Shown here: positions 26,743-35,647 of the stretch, in pieces | Layout of the letters: every line of letters begins with the position of its first letter | Numbering within the stretch: the first letter of the stretch is position 1 | Assembly: GCF_001858025.1 (NCBI RefSeq) | Contig: NZ_LZQD01000002.1 | Location: 120,092-184,091, forward strand | Direction: 5' to 3' | Origin: Trichormus sp. NMC-1 | GTDB taxonomy: Bacteria; Cyanobacteriota; Cyanobacteriia; Cyanobacteriales; Nostocaceae | Length of the DNA: 64,000 bases | Notes under the pieces: model-generated | Database searches by the model: none | Told to the model about the DNA's origin: nothing | The model's input: the letters and a program-made list of their open reading frames with translations, nothing else | Translations under genes and position numbers: made by a program

Positions 26743-27627
26743 GTGCCAAAACACCTTCGTTTGATTTCTCTTCTGGTTGTCTGTAGTTTGTGGAATATGC
26801 CCTCATCTGTCCACGCACAGGCATTGATACCTCATACACTGCAACTTGATACAGCCAAGTTGGAGAAGCAGGGGTTGATCTTTGCTCAAGAAGCTGCTCA
26901 ATTAGCACAGTTTCAGCAACTTGATTTGGCTTTGCCACGAGCGCGGCTGGCTACTCAATTGGTTCCTAAAAATGATAAAGTATGGTTGCTCTTGGGTGGC
27001 TTGCATTTGCAAATGAAAGAGTTTGATGCAGCGATCGCTGTCTTACAAAAAGCCCAAACCCTCAATCCCAAAAATGCTGATATTCTCTTTGCTTTGGGTT
27101 CAGCTAATTTTCAGAAACAAAATTATCAAGCATCTGCTGCCCATTACCAAACAGGGTTGAAGTTAAAACCCAATGACTCAGAGGGTTTGTTTGATTTGGG
27201 TAATGCTTACTATATGTTAGGTCGCTTACCCGATGCGATCGCTCAATTTAATCAAGCTGTCTCCCAAGATAAAAAATTCTGGCCAGCAATTAACAACATT
27301 GGCTTAATCAAATACGAACAAAGTGATGTTCAAGGTGCGATTAAGCAATGGCGAGAGGCAGTTGCGATTGATAAGCAAGCTGCAGAACCCTTATTAGCAC
27401 TTGCTGTAGCTTTGTATACTAAAGGCGATACCCAACAAGGAGTAGCAATGGGAATAGCGGCACTCCGCATCGATCAGCGCTATGCTGATTTGGATTTTCT
27501 CAAGCAAAACCTTTGGGGTGAGCGCCTGCTGTCTGATACGAAAAAATTCTTAGAATTACCTAGCATTCTAACAAGTCTAGAAACACCAGAAGAGACCGCA
27601 GAACCAATACAACAGCCGACAAAGTAG
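26743..27627 (+). CDS. secreted TPR protein
   Basis: 294 residues from a GTG at 26743, preceded by AGAGGCGG; an in-frame TTG at 26722 is less likely. A signal peptide (about 1-25, ISLLVVCSLWNMPSSVHAQA) leads to at least five tetratricopeptide repeats, for example KVWLLLGGLHLQMKEFDAAI, ADILFALGSANFQKQNYQAS, SEGLFDLGNAYYMLGRLPDA and FWPAINNIGLIKYEQSDVQG. It is probably periplasmic or lumenal and binds partner proteins. The partner is unknown. Confidence 0.88.
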   Translation: MPKHLRLISLLVVCSLWNMPSSVHAQALIPHTLQLDTAKLEKQGLIFAQEAAQLAQFQQLDLALPRARLATQLVPKNDKVWLLLGGLHLQMKEFDAAIAVLQKAQTLNPKNADILFALGSANFQKQNYQASAAHYQTGLKLKPNDSEGLFDLGNAYYMLGRLPDAIAQFNQAVSQDKKFWPAINNIGLIKYEQSDVQGAIKQWREAVAIDKQAAEPLLALAVALYTKGDTQQGVAMGIAALRIDQRYADLDFLKQNLWGERLLSDTKKFLELPSILTSLETPEETAEPIQQPTK

Positions 27628-27636
27628 TAACTTTAT

Positions 27637-27663
27637 TAATTGGTAATTGGTAATTGGTAATTA
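27637..27663. repeat. TAATTGG heptamer array
   Basis: Three full TAATTGG units plus a partial, ten bases after the stop of the TPR gene. Confidence 0.8.
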
Positions 27664-27793
27664 GTGTTGCTATTACCCGTTACCTATTAATACTTGCCTA
27701 ACTTTACCTATCTGTAGTACATATAAACTAAGGAATAACAGAAGTAGTCCAAAATTGTGATGAATTTAGGTTTCTGACATCACTCGTCAGTTC

Positions 27794-28198
27794 TCAAGAA
27801 TCTTGTGTAGGGAGAAGAGCCACAATCTGGTCAACAAATTGTTGATGGTCAACAACGGGTTTAGAGATGTAGCCATCAGCACCACTTTGCTTGAGAAAGT
27901 TCTCACGATCGCCTTCCATCGCGTGTGCTGTCACCAAAATAATAGGTAAGTTGGCTGTTTGCGGGTCAGATTTTAACATTTGTGTAATTTTGATACCATC
28001 AACAGACTTACCTTGGTAAACACTACGAGATAGGGAAACATCCATTAAAATCAGGTCAGCTTCCCCTGCTTGAGCAATTTTTATCACCTCTTCCACATTT
28101 TCCGTATGTTTCACACCCAAGCCACCACGCTTGGTCAGAATTTTGGAAAAAACACGAGCGTTAATCAGATCATCTTCGACAATTAATACAGTTTTCAT
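27794..28198 (-). CDS. single-domain response regulator
   Basis: 134 residues, only a CheY/DivK-like receiver. The acidic pair is in VLIVEDDLINAR, the phospho-acceptor Asp is in DLILMDVSLS, the Thr in ILVTAHAMEG and the Lys in YISKPV. An insert SRSVYQGKSVDG after the phospho-acceptor is characteristic of the DivK/Cph2-like group. There is no output domain, so it works as a phosphate shuttle or by protein contact. No kinase is adjacent; the closest in this window is at 45353. Confidence 0.92.
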   Translation of the reverse strand: MKTVLIVEDDLINARVFSKILTKRGGLGVKHTENVEEVIKIAQAGEADLILMDVSLSRSVYQGKSVDGIKITQMLKSDPQTANLPIILVTAHAMEGDRENFLKQSGADGYISKPVVDHQQFVDQIVALLPTQDS

Positions 28199-28523
28199 GA
28201 GAATTTAATCTATAAGGGTGAAGGAGGATTAAAACAAATTTTGGATTTTGGATTTTGGATTGGGAACATGGATGGTTAGTGTGTTTCAACGCGATGAAAT
28301 AAGACAACCTCTCCCAATCTGGTATAAGACATAAGCAGCAAATAATGTCTGCTACCTTATTTATTAATCAATGTGTATCCCCAGTATCAAGGATAATACT
28401 ACTGTTTTTTATCCTCTGAGGATCAAGATTTTATTATGAATCCCCTTTGATCCGTTATGCTGTGGTTTCTACAGTGTTAAGTTCCACCGACTTTTGTGTA
28501 GTTAAAATTCAGGGAAAAAGCTC
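28199..28523. other. gap with ATTTTGG heptamers
   Basis: The 325 bp include ATTTTGG x3 plus partial at about 28238-28262. I see no gene; it contains the promoters of the divergent receiver and GyrA-like genes. Confidence 0.5.
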
Positions 28524-31031
28524 ATGGCCAAACAGTTAAACCTTCTCTCAACGGGACAGGTGATCACAACCGCCCTACACACCGAGATGCAACGGTCTTA
28601 TCTAGAATATGCCATGAGTGTCATAGTTGGGCGAGCGTTACCAGACGTGCGTGATGGCTTAAAACCAGTCCATCGACGGATTTTATATGCCATGCATGAA
28701 CTTGGGCTGACACCAGATAGACCTTATCGTAAATGCGCTCGTGTAGTTGGAGACGTGTTGGGTAAGTACCATCCTCACGGTGATCAAGCAGTTTATGATG
28801 CTTTGGTAAGGCTAGTACAGGAATTTTCCAGCCGCTATCCCTTACTGGCAGGACATGGTAATTTTGGTAGCGTGGATAACGACCCACCAGCGGCGATGCG
28901 TTACACAGAAACACGCCTCTCACCCATTGGCCATGAGGGAATGCTAACGGAAATTGGCGAAGAAACCGTGGAATTTAGCGGTAATTTCGATAATTCCCAG
29001 CAAGAACCTACTGTATTACCTGCTCAGTTACCGTTCCTACTGCTCAATGGCTGTTCTGGTATCGCTGTGGGGATGGCGACGAATATTCCCCCGCATAATT
29101 TAGGGGAAATAGTCGATGGGTTGATTGCTTTAATTGACAACCCAGACGTAACGGATGAAAAATTATTTGAGCTAATTCCGGGGCCAGATTTCCCTACCGG
29201 GGGAGAAATTGTTGGTAATGGGGGGATTCGGGAAGCATACACCACAGGTAAGGGTGGGATTTTGTTGCGGGGTGTGGCGACAATGGAAGAGATTCCTGCC
29301 ACGAGAGGCAGTAAGCGGCGAACTGCAATTATTATTACTGAATTACCTTATCAGGTGAATAAGGCGGGTTGGATTGAAAAAGTAGCAGATTTGGTCAATC
29401 AAGGACGCTTACTAGGAATTTCTGATTTGCGGGATGAGAGCGATCGCGAAGGGATGCGAGTAGTCATTGAACTCAAACGCGATACCAACCCGCAAGAAAT
29501 CCTCCAACACTTGTATCACCAAACCGCTTTACAAACTACCTTTGGAGCAATTCTGTTAGGCTTGGTAAATGGACAACCCCGACAGTTAAGTTTACGTCAA
29601 CTGTTGCAGGAATTTTTGAATTTCCGAGAACATACTCTCAATCGTCGCTACAGTTATGAGTTAGGTAAAGCCGAAAACCGAGTGCAGATTGTCGCCGGTT
29701 TACTGAAAGCGTTGTCTCACCTAGATGATGTAATTGCAATTTTAAGGCAAGCTGCTGATGGTAGTACAGCCAAATTGAACCTTTGTAGCCGACTAGATTT
29801 GAGCGAAGTACAAGCAGATGCCATTTTGTCCATGCCATTACGCCGCCTTACCAGTTTAGAACAGCAAAATTTGCAGCAGGAATTTGACCAACTGAACGAG
29901 CAAATTACCTCATTGCGGAGATTGCTGGATGACAGACGGGAATTATTGAAAGCGTTGAAAAAGGATTTACGTAGTCTCAAGCGAAAATATAGTGATTCTC
30001 GACGGACAAAAATTTTAGCGCCCTGCGAAACCCCGATCAAACCAGAAAAGGGAAAAACAGAAACAGAGGACAATCCACAATCCACAATCCACAATCCCAA
30101 ATCGGAACAACCACCAGAAGCAGCAGTTCTAGAGTTTACCCAGCGGGGTTATGTGCGTCGCATTTCTCCGACAGGGAAAAAGCCGAAAACGGAAAATGGT
30201 TTGCATGAGAACGACTTCATTATCCACACCGAGTCAACTGATACTGATAAAGATTTATTGATCCTCAATAGTGGTGGTAAAGTCTACCCTGTGAAAGTGG
30301 GAGAAATTCCCGCTACAACTGGACGTTCTCCACGCGGAACACCACTCATTACCATGCTCACAAGTACGGCACAAGGTAATGCAGAAGCTGTTGTTAGCCG
30401 CTTTGTACTGCCCGAAACACCCGCAACGACTGAGATGATTCTCCTCACTAAACAAGGGAGAATTAAGCGTCTGTCTCTGGAAGAATTCACAAACCTGACT
30501 CGGCGCGGAATTACGATTTTGAAGTTGAAAGATGATGATGAATTATCTTTTACCCAGTTCACCAAAACCGGAGAGCATCTAATTTTAGCTAGTTCAGGCG
30601 GGCGTTTGCTGCGCTTTGCAGTTAATGATGAACAATTGCCTGTAATGGGACGTGCCGCAATGGGTTTACAAGCATTTCGGTTGTTGAAAAATCAGCAAAT
30701 GGTGGGTTGTGTAACTGTCGCTAAAGATGACCAGATATTGCTAGTTACTCAAGAAGGATACGCCAAACGAATGCCTGCAAGTAACTTAAGGGCTGCTAAT
30801 CGTGGCGATTTAGGTATCCAAATGCTGAAATTTAACAACAAAACTGACAATCTAGCAGCGATGGTACGCGCCATCCCAGGTACAGAAGTAGCTCTGTTGA
30901 CGAATAAAGAGCGCGTGGTGAGAATTCCTGTAGACACAGTGCCAATCTTAGATAGAGATGCGAAAGGTGAGAATGTCTTGCAAATCAACCGCGATGAGAA
31001 AATTATCTCAGTTGTGGAAGTGCGAGTTTAG
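28524..31031 (+). CDS. GyrA/ParC-like type II topoisomerase A subunit
   Basis: 835 residues. The N-terminal half has the catalytic Tyr127 in [12 protein letters not shown], the winged-helix [34 protein letters not shown] and [20 protein letters not shown]. After a charged coiled coil (about 455-500) a six-blade C-terminal propeller runs from 535, blades recognisable as [62 protein letters not shown]. The canonical GyrA box (Q-R/K-R-G-G) expected in the first blade is not present, so it may be a second GyrA or ParC-like subunit. A 7-bp repeat array (30071-30098) codes the linker. Without a second gyrA in view I leave the symbol open. Confidence 0.9.
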   Translation: MAKQLNLLSTGQVITTALHTEMQRSYLEYAMSVIVGRALPDVRDGLKPVHRRILYAMHELGLTPDRPYRKCARVVGDVLGKYHPHGDQAVYDALVRLVQEFSSRYPLLAGHGNFGSVDNDPPAAMRYTETRLSPIGHEGMLTEIGEETVEFSGNFDNSQQEPTVLPAQLPFLLLNGCSGIAVGMATNIPPHNLGEIVDGLIALIDNPDVTDEKLFELIPGPDFPTGGEIVGNGGIREAYTTGKGGILLRGVATMEEIPATRGSKRRTAIIITELPYQVNKAGWIEKVADLVNQGRLLGISDLRDESDREGMRVVIELKRDTNPQEILQHLYHQTALQTTFGAILLGLVNGQPRQLSLRQLLQEFLNFREHTLNRRYSYELGKAENRVQIVAGLLKALSHLDDVIAILRQAADGSTAKLNLCSRLDLSEVQADAILSMPLRRLTSLEQQNLQQEFDQLNEQITSLRRLLDDRRELLKALKKDLRSLKRKYSDSRRTKILAPCETPIKPEKGKTETEDNPQSTIHNPKSEQPPEAAVLEFTQRGYVRRISPTGKKPKTENGLHENDFIIHTESTDTDKDLLILNSGGKVYPVKVGEIPATTGRSPRGTPLITMLTSTAQGNAEAVVSRFVLPETPATTEMILLTKQGRIKRLSLEEFTNLTRRGITILKLKDDDELSFTQFTKTGEHLILASSGGRLLRFAVNDEQLPVMGRAAMGLQAFRLLKNQQMVGCVTVAKDDQILLVTQEGYAKRMPASNLRAANRGDLGIQMLKFNNKTDNLAAMVRAIPGTEVALLTNKERVVRIPVDTVPILDRDAKGENVLQINRDEKIISVVEVRV
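30071..30098. repeat. CAATCCA heptamer array inside the GyrA-like gene
   Basis: Four successive CAATCC(A/C) units lie inside the coding sequence and give the linker [13 protein letters not shown] between the N-terminal part and the propeller. The reading frame stays open. This is the only heptamer array I see inside a gene. Confidence 0.85.
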
Positions 31032-31247
31032 ACAAGTTCAAACACATCTAATTGGCAGATCCTCATTTAATCAAACTCTTGTGAGTTCAGAGGGAACAGG
31101 GAAAACTCATGTTTAAAAACATGAGATTGAAATAATGACCGGAGGCGGAGCGGCTCCGGCTCCGCACTGTTTTTTTTCGTGCCACTGTCCTTCAAAAAAC
31201 ATCCTTTTTTTTGACTGAGCTTTAAACTCAGAACTAAAGTTTCTTAT

Positions 31248-31275
31248 CTGTTCCCTATTCCCTGTTCCCTGTTCC
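31248..31275. repeat. TTCCCT(A/G) heptamer array
   Basis: GTTCCCTATTCCCTGTTCCC: heptamers of the GGGAATA/GGGAACA family. Confidence 0.75.
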
Positions 31276-31404
31276 CTTATTTTGTAAGTGTCTTGCTTGC
31301 CCAGCTTCAAGTTTGAGTAGATTTGCCGATTTAGGAGATTTGTCAACTTAAGTTAATAAATCTCTACAAAAAAATAAACTGGCCTTGCATTATTGAAAAT
31401 ATTT

Positions 31405-31422
31405 GTTATATTAGTTTACATA
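31405..31422 (+). promoter_or_regulatory. HLR1-like RpaB site
   Basis: GTTATATT-AG-TTTACATA fits the HLR1 consensus (two (G/T)TTACA(A/T)(A/T) units separated by two bases) with one mismatch. HLR1 is bound by RpaB, which controls high-light genes including hli. It lies 40 bp upstream of the HLIP start. Confidence 0.6.
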
Positions 31423-31462
31423 AGGCAATAAAGCTTAGTAAATTTATCTTGGAGTGCGAACC

Positions 31463-31642
31463 ATGGCTAACGCAACAAAAACTATTACTTCCATACCTGA
31501 AGATCGCAACGCTTGGCGTTGGGGCTTTACTCCTCAAGCAGAAATTTGGAATGGTCGCTTGGCAATGATTGGCTTTTTAGCAGCTACTTTAATTGAAGTT
31601 ATTTCTGGCCAAGGCTTCCTACACTTTTGGGGTATCCTGTAA
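31463..31642 (+). CDS. high-light-inducible protein (HLIP)
   Basis: 59 residues from ATG at 31463, which has TTGGAG 9-14 bases upstream; the ATG nine bases earlier is less well placed. One transmembrane helix with the chlorophyll-binding motif [15 protein letters not shown] (ExxNGRxAMxGF). N-terminal [11 protein letters not shown] is typical of HLIPs. These bind chlorophyll and carotenoid and dissipate energy near photosystem II assembly intermediates. A HLR1-like site lies upstream, and a terminator follows. Confidence 0.95.
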   Translation: MANATKTITSIPEDRNAWRWGFTPQAEIWNGRLAMIGFLAATLIEVISGQGFLHFWGIL

Positions 31643-31682
31643 ATTTTGTAAACGTTGATATCTAAGAATTATCTGTAAAACA

Positions 31683-31722
31683 AAAAAACCTGGTGGTTAC
31701 TTAAAACTACCAGGTTTTTTAT
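31683..31722. terminator. rho-independent terminator after HLIP
   Basis: AAACCTGGTgGTT-acttaaa-ACtACCAGGTTTTTT followed by ATTTTT. It has A and T runs on both sides, so it could also terminate sigA from the other strand. Confidence 0.88.
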
Positions 31723-31777
31723 TTTTGGTTTCTTGTCATTTATCCTGTTTCATCAGCCAATAACCAATGACCAATGA

Positions 31778-32950
31778 CTACCGAATATACTCCTTGAGAA
31801 CGCTGTTACGGTTGGGGTGACGTAACTTGCGGAGTGCCTTAGCCTCAATTTGACGAATCCTTTCGCGGGTAACGTTGAAAATCTGGCCAATTTCTTCGAG
31901 GGTTTTCATCCGACCGTCATCTAAGCCATAGCGTAGTCTCAAAACATCTCTTTCGCGGGGGCTAAGGCTGTCGAGTACTTTTTCTAGGTCTTCGCGCAGA
32001 AGATTTTTAGAAACCTGGTCTTCTGGCGTTTCTCCGTCAGATTCAATAAAATCGCCCAATCGAGAATCTTCTTCTTTCCCAATCGGTGTCTCTAAAGAAA
32101 TTGGTAACTGGGCAGATTTAGCAATAAACCGCAGTTTCTCGATGGTCATTTCCATGCGAGTAGCAATTTCTTCTTCAGTGGGTTTGCGACCCATTTCTTG
32201 AGAGAGCAGTTTGGTAGTTTTCTTGATCCGTGATATGGTTTCGTAGAGATGAACCGGTAGACGGATAGTGCGAGATTGATCAGCGATCGCTCTAGTAATT
32301 GCCTGACGAATCCACCATGTAGCGTAGGTAGAAAACTTATAGCCTTTTTCGTGGTCGAACTTCTCAGCAGCGCGAATCAAGCCCAGACTGCCTTCCTGAA
32401 TTAAATCTTGGAAGGATAAGCCACGATTCATGTATTTTTTGGCAATTGAAACTACCAGGCGCAAGTTTGATTGCACCATTTTATCTTTCGCCCTGCGTCC
32501 AACGTGCAGACGATAACGGAAGGTTGGTAATGGTAGTGCAACTGCTTCTGCCCATTCTTTAAATTCAGGTTCGCGTTCTAACTGTTCGTACAGCCGATCC
32601 CTTACCCGTTCTAATTCCAGCAGATCGGCAATTTTCCGCGCCAATTCAATTTCTTCATCCGCTCGCAACAGCCGAATTCGACCAATTTCTTGCAAATAAA
32701 GGCGAATTGAATCTTCGGTGTAATGCTTTTTCTTCGTTTGTGTCCGACGACGCGATTTAGCGGCTTTTCCAGACTTTGCGTCGTCCTCATCAGACTGAGG
32801 CTCTAAAAAATCATCAATTTCGCCGTCATCGGTAAGCAGCAAGTCCTCTTCATCCTCAATTAATAAGAGTTCTTCTTCGATCTCAGGCGGATTTATCATT
32901 TCTAGGTCAGGCTGATAAATGCTATCGAGTACGTTGTTAGCCTGGTTCAT
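31778..32950 (-). CDS. sigA: principal RNA polymerase sigma factor SigA
   Basis: 390 residues. Region 1.2 is [16 protein letters not shown], region 2 has the core-binding [17 protein letters not shown] and [20 protein letters not shown] and the -10 recognition [20 protein letters not shown], region 3 has [13 protein letters not shown], region 4 has [19 protein letters not shown] and the -35 recognition [20 protein letters not shown]. The N-terminal 80 residues are acidic and variable, with a basic [14 protein letters not shown] link. The size and all regions match group 1 sigma factors of cyanobacteria. A 1.6-kb gene-free leader lies upstream. Confidence 0.97.
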   Translation of the reverse strand: MNQANNVLDSIYQPDLEMINPPEIEEELLLIEDEEDLLLTDDGEIDDFLEPQSDEDDAKSGKAAKSRRRTQTKKKHYTEDSIRLYLQEIGRIRLLRADEEIELARKIADLLELERVRDRLYEQLEREPEFKEWAEAVALPLPTFRYRLHVGRRAKDKMVQSNLRLVVSIAKKYMNRGLSFQDLIQEGSLGLIRAAEKFDHEKGYKFSTYATWWIRQAITRAIADQSRTIRLPVHLYETISRIKKTTKLLSQEMGRKPTEEEIATRMEMTIEKLRFIAKSAQLPISLETPIGKEEDSRLGDFIESDGETPEDQVSKNLLREDLEKVLDSLSPRERDVLRLRYGLDDGRMKTLEEIGQIFNVTRERIRQIEAKALRKLRHPNRNSVLKEYIR

Positions 32951-34580
32951 GCCGCGTTCCTCATGCTCCTTGCAGAATCAATTACTCAAGATGTGTTTAC
33001 TGCTCTTTTAATCGAGCTAATTATTCACCGAAAATAGACTTTTGGCTAATTGCCGGTGATATTTTTGGCGTTATTGCCCCTCTTAGGAGGCGGAGTTTTT
33101 TACTTTAGTGGCAACTATCACTCTTATGTGACTTGCTTTTAGGAAAGTAAATTTCGTCGCTGTCGCCGTTGTATACAACTTCTGGTGGACTGGTCTAAAA
33201 CCAGACGGACTTTAATCAAGAAATTTACCATTTCAGTCCAATGGATTATGACTGCTGGCAGATTTACCTGTAAAGACTGTTCCGATTGTAGCCTGTTTCA
33301 CAGAAATTGCACTCTTTTTGTGTGTTAATCGCCAACTCATTCAGAAAGGTGAAGCCACTTTTATCAAAAAGACATTAAAAACGGTAGTCACACCATTAAA
33401 TCTTGTCGAAAACTTTTTGGTTTTGCAGTGGCATTCTCATTAGATTAAAAGGTAGGCACACTGGCTCCTAAAAGCTTCTAGATATTAGGGACTTCCAATA
33501 ATTCCCTGGCAACAGAACGTTGAATGTTAACTTAAGTCAGCAGGATTAATGCACCCATATTTACATTTCCTTCATCCAGCAGTTAGTTTACCAGAGTTGA
33601 GCAGGGCTAACTGCTCGGTAGAACTCTTAGTAGTGGATTCAGTGGTCGCGCTTGACCTTGTAGATGCTGTGCCAATAACCTGAACTTAGGAGTTGAGGTT
33701 GTAGCATAAGCAACAGGGTGACAGATGAATTTAGATTTCACTCAATTCTGCCTTATTAACACATTAGCGCAAGGCTGAGATTTCAGCCTTATGCAACTTG
33801 ACAAACTGTTCTTATTGTATACAAGGTTATTTTAATCAGTCGAGAAATAATTTGTCGGTGGAGAGGCTAGATAATTTGCTCAATCGATGCAAAAAGTGCC
33901 TTTTCCCAGGGAAAACAATAGTCTTGACTACAGCGATATATGACTATATCAGCAATTGTTCAGATATGTGTTGCCCGTTTCCGAGAATGAGCAGTTGGCT
34001 GATAGAGAAGTTGCCGATTGGCTTTTTTCTATGCACTTAGCATTATTACGTACTTTGACTATAAATGTTAATCTTGTTTTTAAGAAACTTTAATACTTAG
34101 TTATAAATATTTGCCATACTTAGGGGTTATAGAAAAAGTTGTTCCTCAGGATAGGGAATATAGAATTGACACTCTGCGGTCTAAAGACACGCAGATTCTT
34201 TAAGACCTGCTTAAAAAGGATAGTCAATTATCCTCCTAGACGCTCAAGGCAACTACCACTACGACAGGTATTGCAATTGCGCTTACTTTTAGATTCATTT
34301 ATTGCTTTCCGAGTCCATCAATTTTTAATGTTAAACGCTCCGTATCTTACCATTACTTGTTTACCCAGGCTGCGGCTATACCGAGACGAGATAAATCAGG
34401 GGTTTCTCCTTAATAAAACACTTCTTTGCGTTGATGGTTATTCCTACTTGCGATTTAATTCTATCAGATCACAGCGAATAAATTCGCCGTTGGCACTTCC
34501 TCCACTGCCTAAAGCCAAGTGGCTTCCGTGCCGTTCGTTATTTTCTGTGAATGGTGGGAATTGCCCACCCTACAGACAAA
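32951..34580. other. 1.6-kb gene-free leader of sigA
   Basis: No coding frame here looks real; the frames at 33798-34040 and 34139-34594 have unnatural composition and no start signal. I see an AGGAGGCGGAG tract near 33087, a TCTAAAACCAGA palindrome near 33194, and a GGTGGGAATTGCCCACC hairpin near 34554. The long leader may contain several sigA promoters or an untracked RNA. Confidence 0.5.
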
Positions 34581-35261
34581 TTAACCCAAACTAAATTCTA
34601 CAAATTCTGGTAAACCGGGATAGATCATATTTCTGTCCAGTGCTGACAACACTTGATGATGAGCATGATCAGAATTTAAACACCGACAAACTAATTGGGC
34701 AACATCAGCGCGATGAATACTACCAACAATACGTGGATCGGTAGTTAAGATGCCATTATTAGTTGCTGGTTCCGATTTTAAACCGCCCGGACGAATTATT
34801 GTATAATTCAGTCCGCTATTAATTAAGTATTGTTCAGCTTGTTCTTTGAGAATTAAAACTGGTTTGAGAGTTGCTAATGCTTGGGGAGGCATAGAAACTG
34901 CACTATCACCACTACCAATCGAAGTTACAAGAATAAACCTTTGCACTCCGGCTTTAACTGCGGCATCAATCAGGTTTTTATTACCGAGATAATCAGGTTT
35001 TACATCATCCGTAGGTAAACCACCCAAGGTACTGATAACAGCTTGGATAGGTTCATCTCCTAAAATTGCCCGTTCGACATCATCCACATTCAAAGCATCT
35101 CCCAAAATCGGATGAACACCAATAGCTTCTAGTTCCTTAGCGGCAACTTCTGTTCTCAATAGTGCTTTTACCTGGATTTGTTGTGCTGTCAAATATTTGG
35201 CAATTTCTTGTCCAACACCGCGACTAGCCCCAGCTACAAAAATGTAAGATGTAGTTGACAT
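34581..35261 (-). CDS. NAD(P)-binding SDR / NmrA-like protein
   Basis: 226 residues from ATG at 35261 (an in-frame longer form reaches 35285). The Rossmann motif is FVAGASRGVGQEIAKYL and later motifs are ILGDALNVDD, VISTLGGLP, RFILVTSIGSGDS and YTIIRPGGLKSEP. It lacks the classical YxxxK; it belongs to the atypical SDR group of NmrA-like proteins, where the tyrosine is lost. The substrate is unknown; many cyanobacterial relatives are chaperone or quinone-related. It is divergent from the WD40 gene. Confidence 0.88.
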   Translation of the reverse strand: MSTTSYIFVAGASRGVGQEIAKYLTAQQIQVKALLRTEVAAKELEAIGVHPILGDALNVDDVERAILGDEPIQAVISTLGGLPTDDVKPDYLGNKNLIDAAVKAGVQRFILVTSIGSGDSAVSMPPQALATLKPVLILKEQAEQYLINSGLNYTIIRPGGLKSEPATNNGILTTDPRIVGSIHRADVAQLVCRCLNSDHAHHQVLSALDRNMIYPGLPEFVEFSLG

Positions 35262-35647
35262 AGATATTTTCTCAGATAGATGCATGGGTTACACAAATAA
35301 TTAATATATCTTGCTTTGCTCAATTTTAGAAATTACATTCCCGAAAAAAATTGATTGACTGGCAAACCATACACCTGATTTGTCTGGATAACTGTTTCTC
35401 TAGAAACAGTAACTAGTTCGTCAAGTTAGTTAGAATTTATGGAAATCATCTAAATCTCTATATCCTGCTCAATCAGTTGATCAAACATTTGATTATTATC
35501 CAGATGTATCTTGAGCATAAACATAAAAATTGGTTTGTCTTCTATGAGATTGTTAGAATTACTGAATTTTTACTTAACTAGAGGTTATAAAATTGAGTAA
35601 TTGCGTTGGTATAAGTTACCCTGGGTATGCAATAGTGTGCCGCTATC
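35262..35647. other. intergenic region of SDR and WD40 genes
   Basis: Holds the palindrome at 35391-35410 and AT-rich sequence; no gene is seen. Confidence 0.45.
35391..35410. promoter_or_regulatory. perfect palindrome in divergent intergenic region
   Basis: ACTGTTTCT-CT-AGAAACAGT is a perfect 9+9 inverted repeat, 130 bp upstream of the SDR start and 238 bp upstream of the WD40 start. A transcription-factor site is possible. Confidence 0.45.

Larger units (their letters stand above)
31032..31462. other. gap upstream of the HLIP gene, repeats and promoter
   Basis: It contains an inverted repeat CTCATGTTT / AAACATGAG near 31108-31127, a GGAGCGGCTCC-type palindrome near 31146-31163, a TTCCCT(A/G) array (about 31248-31275) and, nearest the gene, an HLR1-like site (31405-31422). 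No gene is convincing. Confidence 0.55.

Noticed and set aside
33798-34040. Open frame of 80 codons upstream of sigA
   Set aside because: Cys-rich, no known pattern and no ribosome-binding site; probably chance.
34139-34594. Open frame of 151 codons upstream of sigA
   Set aside because: Composition is Leu/Arg-rich without protein-like pattern, the start is not an ATG with ribosome-binding site, and its end runs over a GGTGGGAATTGCCCACC hairpin.
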